Assembly: GCA_012845835.1 (NCBI GenBank)
Contig: JABAKD010000015.1
Location: 1,710,609-1,774,608, forward strand
Direction of reading: 5' to 3'
DNA from: Undaria pinnatifida
Taxonomy: Eukaryota; Sar; Phaeophyceae; Laminariales; Alariaceae
DNA: 64,000 nt
The notes beneath the pieces were generated by a model that saw only the letters and a program-made list of their open reading frames with translations, was not told the origin of the DNA and made no database searches. The translations under genes were made by a program, and so were the position numbers. Of this stretch, positions 11,105 through 21,339 are shown one piece after another. Positions within the stretch are counted from its first letter, which is position 1. The number at the start of each line of letters is the position of its first letter.

Positions 11105-12440
11105 CTGTCCGCGGGTGGACGTGGACGTTTCTTTGGGTATGTCCGCGGGTGTCCGTGAACGTTTCCGTGGTTATGTCTGCGGGTGTCCGTGGACGTTTCG
11201 GTAGTTATGTCCGCGGGTGTCCGTGGAAGTTTCCGTGGGTATGTCCGCGGGTGTCCACGGATGTTTCCGTGGATGTTTCCGTAAACGTGTCCGTGGGTCT
11301 CCGTGGGTATGTCCACGGGTGTTTCCCGCGGACGTGTCCGTAGGTGCCGTGGATGTTTCCGTGGGTACATCTGCGGGTTAGGGCTAGCATGTTCGTGGAT
11401 GTTTCCGTCGGGATGTCCGCGGATGTCCGCGGGTGTTTTCGCGGGTGATTCCGTGGCCGTCCGCGGGTGTGCCGTAGACATTGCCGTGGACATTGCCATG
11501 GAAATTGCCGTGGCTAGTGCCGTAGCGTCGTAGTCATGGGCCTCCACGGTGTTCCACTACTTGCTGCGGCATTCCGTGAAAGTCCGTGGAATGTCCGCGG
11601 AAGCCCGTGGAAGGTCCGCGGTAGTTCGTGGAATATCCACGGTTGTACGCGGAACGCCGTGGACATATCCGTGGAATGCCGTGGAGGTCCGTGGACACTG
11701 CCGTAGATCTCCGCCAAAAATACAAGTACTGCTGTAGACTATGAATACAAGTACATCCAGGGTTGCATATTATTTGACTTTTTTGACTTTTTCGTGGAGG
11801 TCCGCGGCAATGACCGCGGAACTTCCGCAGACTTCCACGGTTGTTTCCACGAGCTACCGTGGAAATCCGTGGAATTCCGCGAGTTTCCACGGCAAGTGCC
11901 ATGGCTCATGACACCTCCACGGTAAATGCCACGGTTGTGTCCACGGCACGAGCCGCGGCTTTGTCCGTGGCAAAATCCGTGGTACCAACCATGGCAACCC
12001 ACGGGAGTCCGCGGCAGTTGCCACAAAATTTTCTGGCAAATGCCGCGGACTTCCGCGGCCATTGCCACGGCAACGCGACAATCACCATGAACGTCCGCGG
12101 AAGTCCTCGGCAATTTCCACGGCTGGTTCCGCGGACCTCCAAACGCAGCAAGTTCCACGGAAATCCGCGGCCGTCCGCGGCCATTGACATGGCAAATATC
12201 CGAGGCGCGACAAATACGACGGACGTCCGCGGGAGTCCGCGGCGATTGCCACGGCTGTTTCCGCGGACTTCCGTGGACGTCCAAACGCAATAAGTTCCAC
12301 GGACATCCGCGGCCGTCCGCGGCCATTGCCATGACAACTATCCAACGCGCCACAACCGCCACGGACGTCCGCGGAATTCGGCGGCAATTGCCAACGTCTG
12401 TTTCCGCGCACGCTCAACTTCAGCAATTGTCACGGAAGTC
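11105..12440. repeat. CCGCGG-type minisatellite array with strand switch
   Basis: A hexamer of form CCRYGG (CCGCGG, CCGTGG, CCACGG) recurs every 12-18 bp over 1.3 kb. Left of about 11725 the variant is mostly CCGTGG; right of about 11800 it is mostly CCACGG, as if half of the array were inverted. A non-repetitive spacer lies at about 11718-11790. The right half also has a higher-order unit of 142 bp (AAACGCA-AAGTTCCACGGA at 12141 and 12283; ACGTCCGCGG at 12223 and 12365). Long frames on both strands result from the repeat and are not genes. Confidence 0.85.
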
Positions 12441-12539
12441 TGCGTAAGTCCGCGGATGTACCACAGCATTGTTGAAGCGTGTTTCCAAGTCTGTAACCAG
12501 ACCGCCGGTATGGTAACATGACTCAACTGACATACACCG

Positions 12540-13110
12540 CCTGTGACCGCAGCAAGCACGTATCTCCTGGACTACTGGCCCGTTTTGGCTTCACTATGAC
12601 TTCGATGATAACCCTGGTCCATGCGAACACGCCCCTGTTAGTTATATGCCACCGGTGGTGTATTTGTGTATTTAAGCCTTGAATTCACCACCGGTACAAC
12701 TGTCACACACCACCTGTGCACGTAACAAACACATATCTCTTGGAGTAGAAGCTCGTTTTTGCTCTACGATAGCTTCCATGAAAGCCCTAGACCACGCCAA
12801 CACCCCCCGCCGAGTACTATGCCCGTGCGATGTGCGTGCGGCAAGTATGCAGCGGTGCATAGACTAGACTAGACTAACAAGCTTAAATGCATACACCACC
12901 GCTAGCGTACTGACGTGCATGGCGACAAGCACGTATCTACTGCAGGAGTGGGCCGTTCCGGCTCCACGATGACTTCCATGATAGCCCTGGCTTATACCAA
13001 CACGCTCTTGCTAGTTTTATGCCCGTCCGAGGCGTGTGTGGCGAATACGCGGCAATGGTGTATTTATGGCTTAAATGCACCACCGGTGGTTAATGCATTA
13101 AAAACACCAC
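12540..13110. repeat. Three-copy diverged tandem repeat with ACCACCGGTGGT palindromes
   Basis: Three copies of a unit of about 175-200 bp start near 12554, 12728 and 12926. Each has a (C/A)ACGTATCTC-like start, a GATGACTTCCATGATAGCCC block and ACGCTC..GCTAGTTTTATGCCCG. Copies are bounded by the palindrome ACCACCGGTGGT or variants (about 12651, 12688, 12895, 13078, 13106). Confidence 0.7.
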
Positions 13111-14849
13111 CGGTCGGTGGTGTATTTAGCATCACCGTTATAATATAGGTTACTACTGCTGGTGCAGCACATACATGCTGGTGCGGGTATAGATCTCTGT
13201 TTGATTTTTGATCTTCGATCTGCGGCTTCCGTTCGGTGTGCAGAGCTGTGCTTGTTCGGTGTGCAGAGCTGTGCTGCAACGAACGTGAACGCGAACGTGA
13301 ACGTGCAACGAACGCGAGTAAAACGAACAGGAACAACTGAAAGACCTGACGCACAGCAGCAGAATATTAATATTCACCAGTCTATTCATGTCTTGGATCT
13401 GTTTCGTTGTCGCTATTCATGTAGACGAGACTATTCCAAGCACGATAAAATAACACAGATTTTTTCGGAGATGCGGTGGTTCCGCAATAAGCGCGAGGCG
13501 TTTTACCATCCATGGCCAGGGGTACAACTAAACTGCTGCAGATGGCGCAACCCACCCCCTACCACACCATCCAGCACCCCACGGCAGCAGCCTCTGATCA
13601 TCCAGTGCCAGCGGACAGCATTAACACGTACTCAGATGGATGTTCAAGCTTGAATTGCTGCTGCATCCTTGCCTCAATGTTCTTGGGAGCTGCTGCACAA
13701 AGGCGCAATAAAGTGGGCACGATGAGGAGGACGAGGAGTTGGTCGTTGCCACAAATTGAGGTCAGTCACTACGAGTACGAGTATTATGGTTGCCAATTTT
13801 ACTGTAATGGTAATTTCATGCATTGCTCTACCAATGGCAGGTACGAGTCAACCAACTGCTGCTGTACACTACTGCAGATATATGTATGTTGTGTGGGTAG
13901 GTCCTCCGTAATTTTTTCGGCCACGAGCCACGTGGTAGACTTTCTAAAACGTCGAGCGCGGTAGATCATACCAGGTACCTGGTCACCTGGATGTGAAAGT
14001 TTTGTGTACCAGGTACTGCCGTTATGCGCACTGGCACCTGAATAGATTACGATTAGTCTACCAGTACTGCTCATGTACTCTCGGTCTGCTCGCTGCCTGC
14101 TAGCACCTGGTGTACAGCAGTACAGGACACTAAGTAAGAAAAAGAGGTACAGAGTCGTAATAAGAAAGGTAGGCTGCATTCTTCAGGTGTGAAATAAGAA
14201 ATCCGGAGACCGTTTTTATACTGAAGTTAGTGCTGAACGCACTCTCTTCCAGATCTCTCTTCCAAATAATGTCCAGCTTGGGTCAGCGGTACGAGTGGTC
14301 CCTACGATTTGTGCAACGATCGACCGCTGATAATGCAACCGGTCCATCGGCAACCACTATTGTGCACAGGAACTGCTGCTTGTTGTAGGTACGGTGTTGC
14401 ATCATTGGTCTGGTACCACCTTACCGGATACTCCTACGAGTAGTGCCGTTGTTGCTCGGCTGCTGTTTACCAACGGCCAAGTTTTTCTGTTTACAAGATA
14501 CATGCAACGGATGGTTACTTTCCAGGGTTCAGTGTTGGCTTATTTTCCTTGTTTGTAAGCACTAACTGCAGAATTGTTACCTGGGACGTGATGTTGCTGT
14601 CTGTTGATGCATTTTTCCTCTACGTTTTACTACACTCTCGTTCGTCCGTTCTTTTGTTCGTTCGTTTTACTCATGCCGCAAGGTCCAAGAACATCCAGCG
14701 CACACCACACCCAGGGTCCGTGCTCCTTAATCGTTCAAATAGAGAAGCAGTTACACACCCCGGATTCCGTGGCCACGCTATGATACGAAACAGGGGGCAA
14801 ACTTGTACACATAGTGCAACACGTCCTCACGATCTACATCATGTGCATT
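13111..14849. other. Unassigned sequence with short dispersed words
   Basis: No recognised gene. The + frame 13512-13964 is the longest Met-initiated frame but resembles no family and is rich in Ser/Cys. Several TACCAGGTA, GTACAGCAGTAC and similar near-palindromic words occur (13969, 14005, 14109). A weak match to the CATCCAGC repeat is at about 14690-14730. Confidence 0.3.
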
Positions 14850-15055
14850 GATACCTATATAGTGCCGGTTGGGTTGTGCCGGTTGCCTGCTATAGTGCCT
14901 GTCAAACAAAGCGCCTTGACACAGATATTAAATAGGAACAACCAGTAAACGTATATACCTATAGTAATATTAGTAGTATGTGGAATAGTACCCACTGCTG
15001 CCATAGGGCCGGTATTTTCGGCTGGCACATAACGACACTGCTGTAGAGGGACTAC
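14850..15055. mobile_element. MITE, TAGTGCCGG family
   Basis: Left end CTATATAGTGCCGGTTGG, then TTGTGCCGGTTGCC and GCTATAGTGCCTGTCAAA; right end GGCTGGCACATAACGACACT followed by GCTGTAGAGGGA. It is a longer relative of 9215-9377. At the right end the family sequence CACTATAGAGG is replaced by CACTGCTGTAGAGG, three bases longer. Confidence 0.6.
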
Positions 15056-15510
15056 TTCTGCTGTGCATTGCATGATCAATCGACGAGGGAGAATCCGCCG
15101 ACTTGTTGACGTGTTTGATGGTGGACTCCGAACGCCTGGCTGTTTCATACCAAGATGTACGCGACCAGACAGGGGTGCACCGGTACAGTATTAAGAGTAG
15201 GCCACATCATTGAACATTGTTTGAATGATGAGGTCTAATGGTTCTGACTTCAACCGGCTTGAACCGCAAAATCTTTTTTTGGGGGGGGCTTTTTACCTCT
15301 TGGTCGCTTTCTGACCGTGTCGGTGAAGTTTGTTTTTCCTGTTTTCTCCTTTCTACGGCACCTGGTACCCTGGGTAGGTACTCTGCTGTTTTTTATGTTT
15401 GACTTTTCACTGCTGTTGAACGTTGAACCTGGTCGAACAGAAGAACAGAACTACTACGAGTATTTGTAGATAATATATAACCAGATCATATCATGCCACT
15501 GCTGCTGCTG

Positions 15511-15590
15511 TTTTATAACTAATTTTCAAGGACGTCAGCCGTGAGTTTGACGAATTTCAGGTCAACACTCATCTTTGCAAGCTGCGTTTG
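15511..15590 (+). mobile_element. Core-element fragment
   Basis: TTTTATAACTAATTTTCAAG, then GACGTCAGCCGTGAGTTTGA and CATCTTTGCAAGCTGCG. It is the same 5' block as at 17370 but stops just after the core. Confidence 0.65.
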
Positions 15591-15591
15591 T

Positions 15592-15750
15592 TTTGTACAC
15601 GCCAGCCGGAATATGTTTGGCCCTAAAGTACCCCCTCTGCCGTGCACTTGATGCACGATGTCTGCCTGATCGGTCATCACCCAACGTTTTCTGTCCCAGC
15701 AATGTAGGGGTGCGAGGGTCTGTGGTCATACGGCTACGGCCATGCATTAA
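15592..15750 (+). repeat. Dispersed repeat shared with 61350-61510
   Basis: GTGCACTTGATGCACGATGT, CTGCCTGATCGGT, TTCTGTCCCAGCA, GGGTGCGAGGGTCT and GGCCATGCATTAAACGAG all have counterparts in the same order at 61350-61510. Function unknown; it could be an old mobile element or a decayed gene copy. Confidence 0.5.
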
Positions 15751-15893
15751 ACGAGTACCCCACCCCCCCTACCTTGGCGAAGCAGAACCAGCCCCGCGTT
15801 ACTAATATACTATTACTACTACTACTGTAGATCCTGGTCATAGGTATCCAAAGGAACCGCCTTTCGTTACACACAGTAGTCGTTTTCCCGCGT

Positions 15894-16070
15894 TGGTGCC
15901 GTATCCTTTAGTGCGGCGCCCCGTTTTAGTGCGATTTAATTTTGCTTTCACGATTGGGTCTTGCAGTGTATCGGGCCACCCCGAGATAGTCCGGGGTTCC
16001 ACTTTAGTGCGAGTGGTGCGAGTACAGCAGTGCCATCTACCTGGCAAGGCACCGCACTGTGGAGGGACCA
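15894..16070. mobile_element. MITE, TAGTGCGG family
   Basis: Left end GGTGCCGTATCCTTTAGTGC; right end GGCACCGCACTGTGGAGGGA. Internal TTTTAGTGCGATTTAATTT resembles the copies at 41158 and 51391. About 177 bp, no coding capacity. Confidence 0.65.
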
Positions 16071-16584
16071 CATCTACTCTGTATGTACAAACACGGAAAA
16101 CCGAGGAACTACGTAATCGGCACCTCTTCTGAGCCAGGAGAAACCGTCCACATGTCCGACAGAATTGATCATTGTACAGTTGTAAATATCACATCACATC
16201 TATTACTGTCGCGGATTTGCGTCGTACCGGTTTCCACGGTGGGGGAACCGGATCTACAGGATCTGGAAACGTGTTCCCACAGCAGCGATCTACAGGGTGT
16301 GGGCATGTTATCATAGGCTGAGTTTGTAAGAATATCGTACTCTCATAACGATCTGTGTGATATGTACACGTTTACGCGTGATGATCTGTAGGACCTCATG
16401 CCCCGACGCGCCGATCTGTACGATCTTGGTCGGGCACATCATGATCTGTCCGACCTGTGGAACTTTCCAAGGTCTGCCATTCAGTGCCACAACAAACATT
16501 TCTCTAGAAGACGCGGCGCTCCACGACGGAACCATGGAATCTCGAGTCTGATAAGTCCCTGTCTGCGTCGTTGGTGTTTGTGTA

Positions 16585-16725
16585 TTTCACGTCAAGTCGT
16601 TGTTTCCACCGGTCGACATCCAGCGCACCCGGTGTCCTTGTCGATGCTTCGTCCTCAGAGAGAAAAGCTCTGTGGTTACAAACTACGAGACAGAGATACG
16701 CATCGCAAATAGGGCAAGGGGGCTT
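16585..16725 (+). repeat. CATCCAGC-family repeat copy
   Basis: ACATCCAGCGCACCCGGTGT, then AGAGAGAAAAGCTCTGTGGT and CGAGACAGAGATACGCATCG, matching in order the copies at 32696, 42640, 49431 and 49991. Confidence 0.65.
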
Positions 16726-17048
16726 GGCCATGCAATGCCGAACGCTCTGGATGCCAACGCGGGACATACACGAGCCAACACGCGAGACAACTTGCCGGGG
16801 AGAAAGACCAAGAAAAACAATGTCGTTGGTGTGCTATCCCGCAATCCAAGGCTCGCTCTCCTTACTGCTTTCTGTACCACAACATATATATATGATACCT
16901 CCCCAGCACCTCAAAAGCGTACCCCCAGTACCACCACATTGATGTGACATAGCTATCTTCGAGTATTGCAGTAGGTCACTGCTGCCATTGTCTTAGTCTC
17001 GTGGCCACGAAAAGGCACAACGGGGTCTGCAGGTGGTATAAAGTAATT

Positions 17049-17107
17049 GGAGTTTCGACAAAATCTTCGATCTCACAGCTGGAGTGTATTTTTATTTTTA
17101 TAATATA
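17049..17107 (+). mobile_element. 3' end of a C-tract element (5'-truncated)
   Basis: GGAGTTTCGACAAAATCTTC, then GATCTCACAGCTGGAGTGTA and an A/T-rich tail TTTTTATTTTTATAATATA. Only the last 59 bp of the family remain, as expected of a severely 5'-truncated retro-insertion. Confidence 0.65.
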
Positions 17108-17369
17108 GTCTAATGGGAACACCAAAATCCCAATAAAAAATAATACAAGAAATACAGATACCATACCAGGTATATTCTATAATATGATGTCAACCAAGGT
17201 ATATGACATGTTAGAAGAGCTGTTGTTGTAACAAATGTTACCGCGATATGATAAGGCTTGCAGTAGTTTGGTTGGGCAAATAATTGTTTAGTCTGACTTT
17301 TGCCAGTAGCCTATTAATAGTGCGAGGGTGTTCCTTGCTGGGCTACTGGTCAAAGGTTAGACTCACTAT

Positions 17370-17990
17370 TTTATAACTAATTTTCAAGCACGTCAGCCGT
17401 GAGTTCGACGAATTTCAGGTCAATACTCATCTTTGCAAGCTGCGTTGTTGGTACTCGTAATATACTATATGAGTGAGTTTTTATTGGGAGGTGTCTTATT
17501 TTTTGTCCACTATAATGGTAAGTGTTGGTATTTATACTTTAGGTGGGGAATTTTGAGCTAGGTAAAACATCACATCTATTTTATAAATTTATTACTGTAG
17601 TTTCCACTATAGTCTACTGCTCTATCATATGTATGGTAGGCGGTTTATTTTGTTTCTTCTCCCCTCGGCTTTAATATCGGGAAGAGTACGAATACAGAAT
17701 ATTATAAGTTATCTATATGTTGCTCTTAATACAGCATTCGAGAATTAAAGTAATCTACTCCCACCCCAAAATGATTAAAAACTCTGTGGGACACGAACCC
17801 ACGGTTCCAAGTTGATACGCTGTCACTCTAATATTTAAATACATGTATATATTTTCAGGACGTCAGGTGTGAGTTCGACGAATTTCAAGTCAGTACTCAT
17901 ATTTTGAATCTGCTTGCTGGTACTTGTACTATGCTATGTGGGTGATTTTTTTTGGGGAGGGGTTCTTTTCTTTTATAAACAAATAAATTT
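17370..17990 (+). mobile_element. Core-family elements with tRNA-like segment
   Basis: The first copy (17370-17760) has the core and continues with ACTATATGAGTGAGTTTTTA and CACTATAATGGTAAGTGTTG, almost as at 33355-33715. At 17775-17830 is a segment whose minus strand reads CGTGGGTTCGTGTCCCACAG, a T-arm-like structure with the B-box core GGTTCG. A second core copy (CAGGTGTGAGTTCGACG) follows at 17860-17990, laid out as at 35722-35930. Confidence 0.65.
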
Positions 17991-18091
17991 GTTCAGCCCC
18001 TGATATATCTCCGCGGCACACTATCATCACAATATCCCCCACTTGGTACGGCGGGATCTTAAGGGCGTTGAAGTTGTCAAGGTGATATAAT

Positions 18092-18405
18092 AGCCGGTCG
18101 CCCCGGTTGAGTATGAGGTTATCCTCGAGTCTGGTATAGGTTAGTCTCGTGAGTTCGAGCCCCCCCGAGTGCGTACTCGTATAAATTCGTGGAGATTTTT
18201 TTGTGCGTAAATTGATTTGCGGAAAGCGCGAGAGCGTGAGTTAGCAACACTCGATGGAAAATCGACGAGCAGTGGGATTGCTGAACCCTAAGCGCGATAA
18301 AAAATTGAAGGCAAGAACCGGGGGGGAAGGGACGACACCTGTGACCACGGCTTGTCCAGACGCTGGAGAATAGAAGTGTGAAATGAATAAATGAATAAAT
18401 AAGTA
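18092..18405 (+). mobile_element. tRNA-derived SINE (family 1)
   Basis: The head resembles a tRNA: an A-box-like region in GGTTGAGTATGAGGTTATCC and a B box in GTGAGTTCGAGCCCC. The body reads GCGGAAAGCGCGAGAGCGTG, ATCGACGAGCAGTGGGATTG and GCGCGATAAAAAATTGAAGG. The 3' block CACCTGTGACCACGGCTTG precedes the tail (AATGAATAAATG). Family members: 27100-27418 (-), 40206-40410, 41945-42278 (-), 46209-46540, 49081-49385, 52650-52830 (-), 59775-60075. Length about 310 bp; internal Pol III promoter inferred from the boxes. Confidence 0.85.
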
Positions 18406-18714
18406 GGTTAGAGGGTAAGAAATTCCTTTGTAAGAAGTAAAATTTTAGCATGAATAGTGGGCGGTGAGATCCGCGTTCTTTTTTCCCAAACATATGCCTT
18501 GCCAACGACGCCATCAGGTGAGGTACTAGCGGGTGTTAGGCTACTACTGGACCACTGCTACTGGTAGAAAGTCCACCCAAGTTACTTACCCAAGCTCTGT
18601 CCCCGACGCATGCTATTACGATAAGTGTGGCGTTTTTTTTTCTGAGGCTTGTGCTCCTCATCTGAGCAACGCTATGCATACGTCGCTTGCCAAACAAGTT
18701 GATTTGTCAAGAAG

Positions 18715-19095
18715 TGTTGAGGTATTAGTGGAGCATTAGTCCGTTTGACAACTTGCAAAAGGTTAACCAATAGCTTGCCCAAATGAAGGCTTATAACATT
18801 CTTCCCCCCCGAAACGGCGGGATAGCGGGTGGGCCGGATATACGGGCGGACCTGTCTATATCCACTCGGTTTCATTTGCTGGGTATACCGGGGAGGGTAT
18901 TTTTCAAGTTCGACATGGGGAAAGTCTGAAAAAGTTTATTATGGTGGATGCGGGACTCGAACCCACCACCCCAAGAAACCATGGTCCTGCCGACGACGCC
19001 TTTCGTTAAGGAATTAGTGGGGCGTTAGCCCGTTTGACCACTGACCACTTGCAAAAGGTTAACCGATAGCTTACCCAAACTAAGCCTTATAACAG
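18715..19095 (-). mobile_element. tRNA-derived repeat (family 3), one copy plus partial duplicate
   Basis: On the minus strand, GGCGTCGTCGGCAGGACC (A-box-like) is followed by GGTGGGTTCGAGTCCCGC (B box) and then a body with CAGACTTTCCCCATGTC and the TTGGTTAACCTTTTGCAAG block. The block AAAAGGTTAACC occurs at about 18758 and again at 19055, so a partial tandem copy is present. A second locus is 40588-41145. Confidence 0.65.
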
Positions 19096-20543
19096 AAAGG
19101 TGTGCAATTCGATAATATCCCGATGGACAATGGCATGGCCGAGGTGCATAACCAATCACGTTGTAAAAAACCCAAATGCTGGTATTAATACCAAAAATGC
19201 CGGTTGACGGCACTTGCCAAGACATGCGTCAAAGCACCCTTACACTAGAACTAACTTTATTCCGTCTGAACAGGCCTTGACGGGTCAAAGCTTGGCCGTC
19301 AACCGACGTGTTTGGTCAATACTGCTGTGACGGAATGATATGGGGTAGTTCTTTAGTTGAGGATCCGCTATCCGCCCCGTACGTCAGACATGCGTATGGC
19401 CGAAAAGTGCTACAGTACCGCCATCGTAGCACGCGTCTCCCGTGGTAATCTTGACGTTTTCCCGAAAAAAACGGATCCCGTTCAAAGTCCTGCTTTTTCC
19501 CGTGGCTTTCCGGGCACATGCGGTATTTTCATTACGAAGAACTACAGTACAACACGCGGATTATGTATACACGTAGTAAGCGCGTTCTTATTGTAGTATT
19601 GTTGTACTATTAATAGTAAAACGGTGTACGTATCGTCCCCGGCAGCTTGGATCTCTTGAAAAAACAAGTGAAATGTTTTCATGCTAATTGGTGGATCATA
19701 CGATACAGAAAAACATTGAGGGCTTTGGCGAACCCTGAAAATATTCTGCAATCTGCAGAGTGTAAGGAAGCACCGGTCGAGGCGTTGGGCGTGCGAGGTT
19801 TCAGAAAAACAGAGCAGCATAGAGTAGCGCGTTGCTTGCAACCGTTGTAGTGCGCGAGTTTCGCAGCTGGTGAGTGAGCGCGCACTTTTTTTTCCCACTA
19901 GAACTTAGTACTAGTATTCGTCAGGACTAATCTTTGAGAAATGACGGCTCCGCCCGGGATGCACGCGTACCCCGATGGTCGTACCATGGGAGAGGGCACA
20001 TTGTTTATAACCTGGTATATCTTTCCCATTATGTGGTACCTTGTATCCACATTTTTTCATCCATGGAAAACAAGAAATTGCGCTCACAACAAACAGGTCT
20101 GCATGTGTATCTGCGAGTGCCTGTAAAAAAATTAACAGAGAACGTAATTTTGAAGACGGGGCATGGCAGTTCAGCGTCTTCACACCAGTACGTTTGAGTT
20201 GCTCCTCCCGATATATACATATTTTAACACTAGGTTTTCTGAACGGTGCTAGACCTCGATAAAGTCGACGAACATCGATGTGTTTCCACCGGGCTATTTT
20301 AGGCTTCTGCTTAGGATATTCCCCCTTCGTTGTCTACGCGCCTCGAAAGTGGCGGCCTCAAACCCCAAGACAACAAACGACATATAATCAGTGGTGCCGT
20401 AACACCACATCCCCCAATCCACCGAGATAGATAGTGGCCACAAACAGCGAAACAGAAAGGGGTAAGATACGGGAGAAAAACGATGTAATCCATAGAAAAA
20501 CGTAATGGGCTCCCTCACAGATGTTGGCGGAGTCTGCGTTATG
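19096..20543. other. Unassigned intergenic sequence
   Basis: No recognised gene or mobile element. Frames at 19934-20197 and 20041-20262 overlap and show no family signature. Confidence 0.3.
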
Positions 20544-21339
20544 AGGCCAATTACTATACAGTCGGATCCATGAGTCGAACAACATCCTTCTCGACTGGAG
20601 ACCGAATGGGCTTCTTACGCAATCGAAAAAAGCTGTTTCGACTCAAACGTTTTTCGACTGAGCGATCCGACTCGCACATCATGCCGAAAAACCCGTCGAT
20701 TTGACTGGATGCGTCAGTCGTGTTGCTCAGTCGAACACGTTGATGAACCCATTGCATCGCTCATCCCACCACAAAAACACACGCACGCCCACACACACCC
20801 ATACCAGATACCACACAGTAGTATCCAAAAACAACGCCGACGCTGGCTTGGCTGCTATCACTGCCGCTTCTCGTCGCAAGTCAGCGTGGCACATTCCTAA
20901 TAATAGTCCCGCCCGCAAAGCGTTTATCATACGATGGCAGACGGCAGCAGTGCACGGTATCGATGACATTTTCCCAACTAAACAGCTACATTTTTGCTGC
21001 AGCTGTCCTGACTCGCGGCTGAGTGCAACGCCACGAACAACATAGATGTGCCGGCTTTGGGTGAAGTCCAACGCCACCGACCCGCTTGGACGAGGGCTCG
21101 TCGCGCGTGAAGCACGCGTTGCTCGCGGAGAACGCACGAAGCACAGAGCTTCCAACCGACTTTTGAGTACTATACAGCAGTACTCCCTCGCACCAGCCGC
21201 GTCCAGAAAGAGCACAAAACTGTAAAATCGACTCGACTGACGATAAGGAGGCCCAGGAGAATCCAGTCAAAAAAAGTTCAGTCGCAAAAGGCCCTTTTCG
21301 ATTTTTGACTCACGGATCCGACTCTGTGAGAATTGGCCT
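20544..21339. mobile_element. TIR DNA transposon, non-autonomous, copy 1
   Basis: Ends are inverted: AGGCCAATTACTATACAGTC on the left and a right end that reads AGGCCAATTCTCACAGAGTC in reverse complement, both followed by GGATCC. Many CAGTCGA/TCGACTG motifs lie near both ends. An inverted second copy is at 54657-55426. The interior has no intact protein. Superfamily uncertain; the CAGTCG start resembles Tc1/mariner or pogo ends but the inverted repeat extends outward past it. Confidence 0.75.

Noticed and set aside
11056-12426. Several 100-200 codon frames on both strands
   Set aside because: They follow from the CCGCGG array; overlapping frames on both strands with the same repetitive composition are not independent genes.
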